A DNA stretch of 64,000 nucleotides from Myxococcales bacterium. GTDB lineage: Bacteria; Myxococcota_A; Polyangia; Polyangiales; Polyangiaceae. Position numbers and translations under genes: made by a program. The notes beneath the pieces were generated by a model. That model saw only the letters and a list, made by a program, of their open reading frames with translations, was not told where the DNA came from and did no database searches. The stretch spans positions 496,001 to 560,000 of the forward strand of contig JADJKB010000003.1 of NCBI GenBank assembly GCA_016706225.1. Reading direction: 5' to 3'. This document shows positions 46,153-53,459 of this stretch, piece after piece (the first letter of the stretch is position 1; every line of letters starts with the position of its first letter).

Positions 46153-47712
46153 TCAGATCACGGTCTTCTCGCCGCCGACGATGTAGTTGAGCTCGTAGAG
46201 ATCGGGGCGTCGATCGTTCCAGTTGGTCGTGCTGCCCGTGTACCGGTGGCGCCGCACCGACTCCAGGTCCACGTCGCACATCACGATCGTCTCGACGTTG
46301 GGTTGGCACTCGTTGGCGACGCCGTCGCGAGCAAAGGCGATGTCGCACGGGGTCAGTACCGCCGACTGCGCGTAGTGGATGTCCGCGTTCTCCACGTTGG
46401 GCAGGTTTCCCGTCACCCCCGCGATGACCACGTAGAGATGGTTCTCGATGGCGCGAGCCTGCGCGCACAGCCGCACCCGCAGGTAGCCGTGCCGCTCGTC
46501 CGTGTTGAAGGGCACGAACAGGATCTGCGCGCCCTGCTTGGCCGCAATGCGCGCCAGCTCTGGAAACTCGACGTCGTAGCAGACGTTCATCGCAATGCGG
46601 CCACGGTCGGTCTCGAAGACCTCGACCTGAGTCCCGCCCTCGACGCCCCACCATTTCTTCTCGCTGGGCGTGATGTGGAGTTTGTACTGCTTGCCGATGG
46701 TGCCGTTGCGGCGGAAGAGGTAGCAGATGTTGTAGAGCTTGCCGCTCTCGACCGTGAACTGGCTGCCACCGATGATGTTCACGTCGTGTTTGATGGCGAG
46801 CGCGCTGAACAGCTCGAGGTAGCGCGGCGTGAACTCCGCCAGCTTGCGTGCGGCCAACCCCGGGCGCCGCGCCTTGGCCAAGCCAAGCAGCTGCAGCGTG
46901 AACAGCTCCGGGAACACGACGAAATCGCACTTGTAGTCACTGGCAACGTCCACGAAGAACGCGACCTGCTGCGCGAACTCTTCGAAGCTCGAGATGCTGC
47001 GCAGCTGATACTGAACGGCCCCGACCCGCACGTTCTGTACCGGGTGGAAATAACGACGCTCGTTCGGCTGATAGTCCAGATTCAGCCACTCCATGTGGGT
47101 CGCCCAACCGGCGGAGTCTTCGTCCGACGGGAGGTACTCGGGGATCAACCGCTGCAAGACGAAGCCGTTGGAGAGCTGTGCGGTCAGCACCGGATCGTGG
47201 AGCTCCTTGCTCTTGACGCGGTCGACGTACTGACGCGCCGTGAGCTTCTTGCTGTGCTCCTTGAAGCCGGGGATGCGGCCCCCGATCACCATACGCGCGA
47301 GGTTCATCGTCCGGCACAGCTGTTTGCGGGCATCGTACAAGCGCCGAGCAATGCGCAAACCCCGATACTTCGGGTGAACCATGATCTCGACACCGTATAG
47401 GGTGTCACCCTTCGGATCGTGGTTGCGGATGTAGCCGTTGTCCGAGAGTTTCTTCCAGTCGTGCCAGTCGCTGTAGATGTCGAAGTCGACACACAGGCTG
47501 GCTGACGACGCCACGATGACTCCGTCCACGGTCACGCACATCTGCCCTTGCGGAAAGATGGATAGCTGGCTCTCGAACTGCTCCTTCGCCCAGGGTTTCA
47601 TGTTGGGGAAACAGGCGAGCTGCAGCTCCACGATGCGGGAGTAGTCCGCCTTCCGCAGCGGGCGAACGCGCAGCTTTTTCTCGAAACCCTTCAGGTCAAT
47701 TTTCTTCGGCAT
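46153..47712 (-). CDS. GNAT-carbon-nitrogen hydrolase fusion (YhcX-like)
   Basis: 519 residues, like Bacillus YhcX (~513). The N-terminal GNAT domain (about 8-210) has VEIMVHPKYRGLRIARRLYD, the acetyl-CoA-binding V-x-P-x-x-R-G-x-G-like motif. The C-terminal nitrilase domain (about 235-515) has the full catalytic triad: Glu in VVFPELFTLQ, Lys in YKLHITPSEKKWW, and Cys in MNVCYDVEFPELARI. The hydrolase is likely an amidase; the pairing suggests acetylation and amide hydrolysis of one metabolite, but the substrate is not known. The ATG at 47712 begins the conserved MPKKIDLKGFEKKL; frame further upstream is unconserved. Confidence 0.92.
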   Translation of the reverse strand: MPKKIDLKGFEKKLRVRPLRKADYSRIVELQLACFPNMKPWAKEQFESQLSIFPQGQMCVTVDGVIVASSASLCVDFDIYSDWHDWKKLSDNGYIRNHDPKGDTLYGVEIMVHPKYRGLRIARRLYDARKQLCRTMNLARMVIGGRIPGFKEHSKKLTARQYVDRVKSKELHDPVLTAQLSNGFVLQRLIPEYLPSDEDSAGWATHMEWLNLDYQPNERRYFHPVQNVRVGAVQYQLRSISSFEEFAQQVAFFVDVASDYKCDFVVFPELFTLQLLGLAKARRPGLAARKLAEFTPRYLELFSALAIKHDVNIIGGSQFTVESGKLYNICYLFRRNGTIGKQYKLHITPSEKKWWGVEGGTQVEVFETDRGRIAMNVCYDVEFPELARIAAKQGAQILFVPFNTDERHGYLRVRLCAQARAIENHLYVVIAGVTGNLPNVENADIHYAQSAVLTPCDIAFARDGVANECQPNVETIVMCDVDLESVRRHRYTGSTTNWNDRRPDLYELNYIVGGEKTVI

Positions 47713-47902
47713 GGTCCCTTTGTTGTCGAGGTGAGTCAGGCGGGGGTGGACTCGAAGCGGGACAGCGCCTCGCAGCCCCGACGACCACGTGGCGTCGGCA
47801 AGGCTGCCCGGACGCAGCGGCGAAATCCAGCGACCAGCAGCGTGCGGTGTCTCGTCGGGAGACGCGCTCAGCCCTGGCAGCCGAATGAACGAGAATACCC
47901 TA

Positions 47903-48337
47903 TCATTTGCCAGACCGGATGTCACCGGTCGAACAGGCTGGGGCGGTGTTCGTTGCGCGCGCGCAGGCCTCCGCGCGGCGAACGCTCAGTGCGGCGAGCC
48001 AACTCGCGTACGGTTCGCCGTGCGGCACGAGCACTTCGATGGCGCGCTGATAGCTCTGCGCGGCCCACTCGGGCTGGGCGTTTTCGAGCCGCAGATCGCC
48101 GAGCTGGGTGAACGAATACGCGACCTCGGGGCAATCGTACCCGCAGGCTGCAATGCGCACGACCAGCGCCCGGGTCGCGAGGCCGAGCGCTTCTTGCCGG
48201 GCGCCAGCGCTGGCCGCGGCGCGGGCACGGCCCTCGTAAGCGAGGGCGCGCGACGCGGACGGCTCGCTGACGTGCGGGGTCGAGGCGCCGCAGCCGGCGA
48301 TGCAGACCAAGGCAACAAGGGCGGGATCAATTCGCAT
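47903..48337 (-). CDS. Small TPR-like lipoprotein
   Basis: 144 residues. The signal MRIDPALVALVCIAGC ends in an IAGC lipobox. The mature part is all-helical with TPR-like spacing (ALAYEGRARAAASAGARQEA, VAYSFTQLGDLRLENAQ, AAQSYQRAIEVLVPHGEP). It would be a small envelope adaptor. It is divergent to the M48 protease lipoprotein across a 58-base gap, so the two could act together, though divergence alone is weak evidence. Two Cys pairs (RIAACGYDCPEV) lie in the middle. Confidence 0.7.
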   Translation of the reverse strand: MRIDPALVALVCIAGCGASTPHVSEPSASRALAYEGRARAAASAGARQEALGLATRALVVRIAACGYDCPEVAYSFTQLGDLRLENAQPEWAAQSYQRAIEVLVPHGEPYASWLAALSVRRAEACARATNTAPACSTGDIRSGK

Positions 48338-48395
48338 GTCGCTCGGTCCAGCGTGCCACGCCCGCTGGACTGAGCTAGGGAAGAGCGACGGCAAC

Positions 48396-49742
48396 ATGCG
48401 GCTCGCTCCGATATTTCTGGCCCTGGCACTCGGCGCCGCCGCCTGCTCACCGGGCGGTGTGCGGAGGAATGCCGCCGCTGCGCGCTCCGCGCCGAGCCTC
48501 GGCGATGACGAGGAGCTCGGTCGGCTGGCGGATCAGCGAGTGCTGACCGACGTCCAGGTGTTCTCGAGCCCCGCACTGGACACCTACGTGGGCACCATTC
48601 TCCGCAGCGTCGGGAAGTTCGCCGAGCCCTCACCCTCGCGCTGGCATCTGAGGCTGCTCGACAGCTCTCACATCAGCATCCGTTCCGGTCCCGGTGGTTA
48701 TGTCTATGTGACTCGCGGACTGCTGGCGTGCCTCAGCTCCGAGGCAGAGCTCGCGGCAGCATTGGCTCACGAGGTCGCTCACATTTCGCAACGGGACTGG
48801 CGGCGCCAAGCTGAATACCTCGTTGAGCACGGGGTCGAGGACGGCGACCTGGATAAACTCCGTTCCGACGAGCGCCTGAGGCTGCTGTCGCGCCTGCGCG
48901 CGGAGGAGCACGTGGCGGATACGCTCGCCCTCGACTACCTGAAACGCGCCGGATACGCCGGCGGCGGGCTGCTCGCGGTGGTGCGGTTGTTCGCGGAATT
49001 GGAGCGTCTGGCGGGCGGCAGTCGCGTACCGGCCGTGCTCCGAACTCACCCCGACACGGGCGCGCGGCTGAAGGCGATTGCTCAGCAAATCGGTTCGGGC
49101 GGAACGTGGCGTAAGCGAGAGTATCTGGCGAAGGTCAACGGGCTGCCGTTCGGCGAGAGTCCACGCACCGGGTACCTGTATGGAGACCGCTACGTCGTGC
49201 CCGATTCGGACTTCGAGCTGACACTGCCCGCAATCTGGCGCGCACGGTTGATCGGTCGCGATCTGATGGCTGCTCTGCCCGGCAAGGCGACGATTGTCAT
49301 CGTGGCGCGCTCCGAGCACGGCTCACTGGAACAGACCCTGTCGGCGCTCGGCGAGCGGGAACGGTTTGCGGAGACGACGCTGGGAGCGCGGCGTGCCTTC
49401 GTGCTCAGCGAGAGCGCGGGCGCGCGGCTCGAGGCGCGGACCTACGTCTTCGACACACCGGGCGCCCCACTGGTCATGGCGATCGTCCTGCCGCAATCGA
49501 CCACGGAGAACGTGCAGGTGAGAGACCTGCTCGAGGGCGCGAGCAAGATCTCCGATCCCGCCTTGCGGGAGCTCGGTCAGCTCCACGTTCGGTTGACGAC
49601 GCTGAGCGAAGAGAGCTCACTGCGGGCACTCTTCGCGCGCTCTCCCCCGCATACCAACCTGGCGACCTTCGCGATGATCAACGGTGTCGGTCCGGACGAA
49701 CCACTGCCGGCGGGAAGCATCGTGAAGCGCATCGACCCGTGA
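48396..49742 (+). CDS. M48-family metalloprotease lipoprotein
   Basis: 448 residues. The signal MRLAPIFLALALGAAAC ends in a lipobox. The zinc motif is HEVAH at 125-129 (AALAHEVAHISQRD), with the third ligand region EEHVADTLALDYLKRAGY. This is the BepA/YfgC- and LoiP-like layout of periplasmic M48 proteases for outer-membrane quality control. The C-terminal ~200 residues (YVVPDSDFELTLPAIW, ATIVIVARSEHGSLEQTL, AGARLEARTYVFDTPG) are an unassigned beta-rich region in place of the TPR of BepA. Anchored to the periplasmic face of a membrane. Confidence 0.88.
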   Translation: MRLAPIFLALALGAAACSPGGVRRNAAAARSAPSLGDDEELGRLADQRVLTDVQVFSSPALDTYVGTILRSVGKFAEPSPSRWHLRLLDSSHISIRSGPGGYVYVTRGLLACLSSEAELAAALAHEVAHISQRDWRRQAEYLVEHGVEDGDLDKLRSDERLRLLSRLRAEEHVADTLALDYLKRAGYAGGGLLAVVRLFAELERLAGGSRVPAVLRTHPDTGARLKAIAQQIGSGGTWRKREYLAKVNGLPFGESPRTGYLYGDRYVVPDSDFELTLPAIWRARLIGRDLMAALPGKATIVIVARSEHGSLEQTLSALGERERFAETTLGARRAFVLSESAGARLEARTYVFDTPGAPLVMAIVLPQSTTENVQVRDLLEGASKISDPALRELGQLHVRLTTLSEESSLRALFARSPPHTNLATFAMINGVGPDEPLPAGSIVKRIDP

Positions 49743-49756
49743 GCGACGGCGCGGAC

Positions 49757-50038
49757 TCACCGCACCAGGCTGCCGAGCAGCAGCACCGCCAGGAAGAGCG
49801 CGACCAAGATCCCGAAGATCCAGAGCAAGACGCCCCGCCAGGCGCCGCCCAAGGCGCGTCCGCCTCGGTCCTCACACGCCAGACAGATCGCCCAGGTGCG
49901 CGCCCCACCCTCGGTGAGAACGCAGCAGTTTCCGCAGACCGGCAGGCCGCAGCGGGCGCAGGGACCCGCAGCCTCTGCTCCGCAGCGAACGCAGGGCTCG
50001 GCGCGGGGACCGTCGTCGTGCGAGATGAGGTCGGGCAC
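49757..50038 (-). CDS. Zinc-finger membrane protein
   Basis: 93 residues. The N-terminal half carries paired cysteines (PCVRCGAEAAGPCARCG, PVCGNCCVL, AICLACED) in a B-box/zinc-ribbon pattern that would bind two zinc ions. One transmembrane segment (GVLLWIFGILVALFLAVLLL) ends the protein. The cytosolic zinc domain would face inward if the C-terminus is the anchor. Function unknown. It follows the rhodanese gene by 19 bases on the same strand, likely one transcript. Confidence 0.7.
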   Translation of the reverse strand: MPDLISHDDGPRAEPCVRCGAEAAGPCARCGLPVCGNCCVLTEGGARTWAICLACEDRGGRALGGAWRGVLLWIFGILVALFLAVLLLGSLVR

Positions 50039-50057
50039 AGGCCGTCAGTCTAACAAC

Positions 50058-50405
50058 TCACCAGCGGGACATCGCGCCCAGGTTCTTCACCTTGGCGTAG
50101 CCCGCGCGGCGCAGCAGTGACTCGGCTGCGGCGCTGCGCACGCCGGAGGCGCAATAGACGACGATGGGCCGATCTTTCGGCGCGAGGCCCGCTTCCTTCG
50201 CGCCCAGCTCCCCGAGGGGAACGTTGACCGCGTTCGGCAGGTGCCCGCTCGAGTACTCACCCGGCGTGCGCACGTCCAAGAGCAGCGCACCGCCTTCGAC
50301 CAGCGCCCGGGCATCCGAGGGCGAGACGTCACCAAAACGACGGCGCAGCATGATCGCGAACAGGAGCGCGATCAGCGCCAACAGGATCCATTGAAAGGGG
50401 CTCAT
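50058..50405 (-). CDS. Membrane-anchored rhodanese-like protein
   Basis: 115 residues. A leading transmembrane segment (FQWILLALIALLFAIMLRRR) is followed by a single rhodanese domain: ALLLDVRTPGEYSSGHLPNA and the active-site loop VVYCASGVRSAAAES, with the catalytic Cys. Single-domain rhodaneses carry persulfide sulfur or act in redox handling. The loop CASGVRS has the usual six-residue size for sulfurtransferases. It lies between the OmpA gene upstream and the zinc-finger gene downstream. Confidence 0.9.
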   Translation of the reverse strand: MSPFQWILLALIALLFAIMLRRRFGDVSPSDARALVEGGALLLDVRTPGEYSSGHLPNAVNVPLGELGAKEAGLAPKDRPIVVYCASGVRSAAAESLLRRAGYAKVKNLGAMSRW

Positions 50406-50478
50406 GTGGAGGGAGGGGCAGCGTCACCCCAAGCGTGTCCGATGAGAGCCTGGCCCGCCGGAAACGATTCGGTGGCGC

Positions 50479-50487
50479 GGGGGGGGG
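50479..50487. repeat. Run of nine G
   Basis: A G9 homopolymer lies in the 119 bases between the OmpA stop and the rhodanese start. It is a possible slippage or sequencing-error site; no coding effect. Confidence 0.5.
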
Positions 50488-50524
50488 TCGGGACGCGACC
50501 CAGCCCCCGGCGAACCCGGCGAGC

Positions 50525-52546
50525 TCACTCGACCGGGGGCGGCAGGACGCCCTTGGCCTTTGCCTTCTCGCAACCGCGCTCGACGTCGGTGGAGCCTTCC
50601 TCGGTCTTCACGACCTTGAACTCCACCCGGCGATTCTTCTCCCAGGCCGCTCCGTTGTGCCCTTCGTCGAGCGGGCAGTACTCGCCGTAGCCCTGTGAGA
50701 CCAGCCGGGTCTTGGGAACCCCGCGGCCCACGATGGCATCCACGACACTCGCCGCGCGATCCCGCGTGAGCTTCAGGTTGTACTCGTCGCTCGAGCGTTC
50801 GTCGGCGTGCCCGGCGACCTCGATCACCTTGAACTCCGGGTGGCCCTTCAGGGTGGCCGCCACCGCGTCCAAGATGCCGTTCGACTCGGGCAGGATCTTG
50901 GCGCTGTTCGTCTCGAACATGACCTTGTCGAGGATGATGATGTCGGAGCCCTCGATCAGGACCTTGCCCTTGTCCGGGCAACCGTCTTCGTCCTCGAAGC
51001 CGTTGTAGGTCTCCGGGTCGTTCGGGCACTTGTCCTTCACGTCCGGGATCTGGTCCTTGTCGTTGTCTGGATCCGGGCAACCGTCCTTGTCCTCGAACCC
51101 ATCCTTGTCCTCGGGATCGAGGGGGCAGCTGTCTTCCTTGTCGAGGATGCCGTCCTTGTCGTTATCGGGATCAGGACAGCCGTCCTTGTCCTCGAAGCCG
51201 TCGCGGTCCTCGGGGTCGTCGGGACACTTGTCACGTGAGTCCAAGATGCCATCGCCGTCGCGGTCGCCATCCTGACCTTCGGGGCAGCCGTCCTCGTCCT
51301 CGTCGCCGTCGCGGTCTTCGGGAATGTTCGGGCAACGATCGTCGACGTCCAAGATGCCGTCGTTGTCGTTGTCCGGCTCCGGGCAGCCGTCCTCGTCCCG
51401 GAAACCGTCGAAGTCCTCGGGCTCGTCGGGGCACTGGTCGACGTCGTCTTTGTAGCCGTCTCCATCGCGGTCGCCGATGCTCGGCTCGAACACGAATCCG
51501 AGCACCATGCGCACGTCGGCCGCCTCGAAGCCGGTCGTGTAGATCCGGCTGCCGCCGCCCATCATCAGGTAGCTGTTGCGCTCGACGAACAGCTTGATTC
51601 CGCCCAAATACTCCTGGCTGAGCTTCTGCTTCGAGTCGCTCTTGCCGCTGGCGAGGTAGGTTCCGTAGGACTCCACGACCAGGTCGAGCGGGTCGATGAC
51701 ACGATACGCGAGGCCAACACCGAACGTGCCCAGATTTCCGTTCTCGAACTCGCCTTCGGCGAGCTGAGTGCGGCCGGCGTTGTCGACGCCAAACTTCGGG
51801 TTCTTTCCCGTGTGTCCGCGGTAGCCGACGTCGATGCCGACTTTGAATCGGCCACTCGAGCCGAAACGATTTTCGAACACGATGTGGGGCCAATACCAGG
51901 CGCCCGGATCAGCTCCGAGGTCGCGCGGTGCATCCCCGACCGGCACGCCGCCCTGGACGATCAGCGCAAGCCCGGGACCTCGGTCGACGCGCGTCAGCCG
52001 CAGCTTGCCCTGCAGAGCCACAGTGCTGATCTTCTGGGCATCCAGCTTGCCGGCGCTGTACGTGGCGCCGGTCTCGCCGATCTCGTTGGCCTCGTTGCCG
52101 GCCATCAAGACGACAGGCACCGTGATGCCGATGCTGCCGATGTTCGCGATGCCGTAGTTGAAGCCGAAGGTGCCTTGGAACGAGTTGTTGACCAAGGCGT
52201 TCACCCCACGGTCGAGGCTGGGACCGCCGGCTGGGCAACCCGTCTCCCCGGGGCCGCCACAGGCGTCGCGATCGCGGTTGGTCCGCATCAGGTTTCGGCC
52301 GTAGTCGAGGACCAACCCGAAGCTGATGTCGTTGGCGCCGAGGATGTCGGAGCCGTTCACGAACATGAAGCCCTTCGAGTCGACCGCAGGTCGAAACAGG
52401 TGTGTGTCCATGCCGTCGCCGTTTGGCTCGGCCACGCGCGGCTCGTCCTGACCAAACGCCGCCCCCGAAATCAACAGCACTGTGCCGACGGTTGCCGCCG
52501 CGCGCACCCATCGCTGCGAGCGCTTGATGCCGCTATCCCAACGCAT
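50525..52546 (-). CDS. OmpA-family outer membrane protein with TSP3 repeats
   Basis: 673 residues. The signal peptide is RWVRAAATVGTVLLISGAAF. Residues ~40-350 form an outer-membrane barrel-like region with alternating polar/nonpolar strands (ISFGLVLDYGRNLM, NLGTFGVGLAYRVIDPLDLV). Residues ~365-525 are five thrombospondin type 3 repeats, D-x-D-x-D-G loops with CP pairs that bind calcium. The C-terminal OmpA domain (about 530-650) has VIEVAGHADERSSDEYNLKL and RRVEFKVV for peptidoglycan binding. It should link the outer membrane to the cell wall. A gaggaga ribosome site precedes the ATG. Confidence 0.92.
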   Translation of the reverse strand: MRWDSGIKRSQRWVRAAATVGTVLLISGAAFGQDEPRVAEPNGDGMDTHLFRPAVDSKGFMFVNGSDILGANDISFGLVLDYGRNLMRTNRDRDACGGPGETGCPAGGPSLDRGVNALVNNSFQGTFGFNYGIANIGSIGITVPVVLMAGNEANEIGETGATYSAGKLDAQKISTVALQGKLRLTRVDRGPGLALIVQGGVPVGDAPRDLGADPGAWYWPHIVFENRFGSSGRFKVGIDVGYRGHTGKNPKFGVDNAGRTQLAEGEFENGNLGTFGVGLAYRVIDPLDLVVESYGTYLASGKSDSKQKLSQEYLGGIKLFVERNSYLMMGGGSRIYTTGFEAADVRMVLGFVFEPSIGDRDGDGYKDDVDQCPDEPEDFDGFRDEDGCPEPDNDNDGILDVDDRCPNIPEDRDGDEDEDGCPEGQDGDRDGDGILDSRDKCPDDPEDRDGFEDKDGCPDPDNDKDGILDKEDSCPLDPEDKDGFEDKDGCPDPDNDKDQIPDVKDKCPNDPETYNGFEDEDGCPDKGKVLIEGSDIIILDKVMFETNSAKILPESNGILDAVAATLKGHPEFKVIEVAGHADERSSDEYNLKLTRDRAASVVDAIVGRGVPKTRLVSQGYGEYCPLDEGHNGAAWEKNRRVEFKVVKTEEGSTDVERGCEKAKAKGVLPPPVE
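50972..51439 (-). repeat. TSP3 coding repeat, five units of ~33-36 codons
   Basis: The DNA encodes five CP-x(2)-PED-x-DG units, mostly 99 bases long, with DGILD and DNDKDG calcium loops. Units three and four are nearly identical at protein level. Such direct repeats can expand or contract. Confidence 0.8.
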
Positions 52547-52700
52547 CGAATCCGTCTCCTCTTCAGTCGCCGGCCACCCGCGCGCTCCACGCGCCGGAAG
52601 CCTTCGAAAATCCTAGAGTTAGTCGGCCGGACCGTAGCAGAGGCGGATTTTCCCTGTCAACGCGGCGCGGCGGGCCCCGGCAAGGCGCGCTCGAGTCTGC

Positions 52701-52706
52701 TATGCT
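52701..52706 (+). promoter_or_regulatory. Putative -10 box TATGCT, near-leaderless start
   Basis: TATGCT ends 10 bases before the GTG at 52717. The ATG at 52702 lies inside the box, which argues for the GTG. Confidence 0.45.
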
Positions 52707-52716
52707 GCCTCTTCCC

Positions 52717-53364
52717 GTGAGGCTGACGGTCGCGGTAGCCGTTCTTGCAGCCGCTGCAACCCTTGGGGAGACGTCCATCCTCCACGCGCAGCCGACGGCC
52801 CCCGCAGCGCCGACCGCGCGCTCGGGGCATGAGCGCGCGCGGTCGGATGATCGTCGCCGGATCTTCGTAGGAGTCGTGGGATTCGCCGCAGTCTTGGCGG
52901 GGCTGTCGGGGCTCTGGCTCCTGCGGCGTTCGCGCAAATTGGCAGAGAGAGCCCGCTCCTCGGAGCCCCCGCCCCCGGCGCCTCGGGTCACTCGAATCGA
53001 GTCGCGGCCCGAGAGGCAGAGCTCACCGGCCCCGACCCACATGACATGCCCAAGCTGCCGAACCGAGTACGGCGCCGAGGAACGCTTCTGTAAGTTGGAT
53101 GGCAGCCGGCTGGTGGCCGCCGGAGGGACGACTGAATCCCGGGAGCCCGCTGGAGGGGTCTGCCCAATCTGTGAGCAGGGGTATGATCCCGGGATTATCA
53201 GCTGCCCAGTTCACGACGAGGAGCTGGTGCCACCTGAACCGCCACACGCAGGCGCCCCTCCGAGCGGGCAATACCCCAAGATCTGTCCGACTTGTGGCGT
53301 CCTTTACCCCAATGGATCGGGGTTCTGCGGCGCCGACGGCTCCGCGCTGGTCACGGTGAACTGA
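52717..53364 (+). CDS. Membrane protein with three zinc-ribbon modules
   Basis: 215 residues from the GTG at 52717 (five more from the ATG at 52702). An N-terminal hydrophobic segment (LTVAVAVLAAAATLGETSI) may be a signal peptide. It is followed by a second segment (IFVGVVGFAAVLAGLSGLWL) and basic residues. The C-terminal ~110 residues have three C-x2-C...C ribbons (CPSCRTEYGAEERFC, CPICEQGYDPGIISC, CPTCGVLYPNGSGFC). These resemble the ribbons at the ends of myxobacterial regulators such as Ser/Thr kinases. Likely an anchored scaffold; function unknown. Confidence 0.65.
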   Translation: MRLTVAVAVLAAAATLGETSILHAQPTAPAAPTARSGHERARSDDRRRIFVGVVGFAAVLAGLSGLWLLRRSRKLAERARSSEPPPPAPRVTRIESRPERQSSPAPTHMTCPSCRTEYGAEERFCKLDGSRLVAAGGTTESREPAGGVCPICEQGYDPGIISCPVHDEELVPPEPPHAGAPPSGQYPKICPTCGVLYPNGSGFCGADGSALVTVN

Positions 53365-53392
53365 GTGGCAGCGCGAGCGGAAAAATCTTGTC

Positions 53393-53408
53393 GCTTCGCG
53401 TGCGAAGC
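53393..53408. promoter_or_regulatory. Inverted repeat upstream of the GYF-domain gene
   Basis: GCTTCGC-GT-GCGAAGC, arms of 7 bases, lies between a TTGTCG hexamer (53388-53393) and TAACTT (53409-53414), so it may be an operator in a promoter. It could instead be a terminator stem for the preceding gene, though no T-run follows. Confidence 0.4.
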
Positions 53409-53459
53409 TAACTTGGTTTAGATTTTGACCTGTAGCCCCAGTTCGGGAGCCGAAGCACG

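Noticed and set aside
44439..46190. 583-codon plus-strand frame opposite treS
   Set aside because: Antisense shadow of the TreS domain with no recognisable motif or signal.
52702..52716. ATG at 52702 as start of the zinc-ribbon protein
   Set aside because: It falls inside the TATGCT box; the GTG at 52717 gives a better signal sequence. The choice is not certain.
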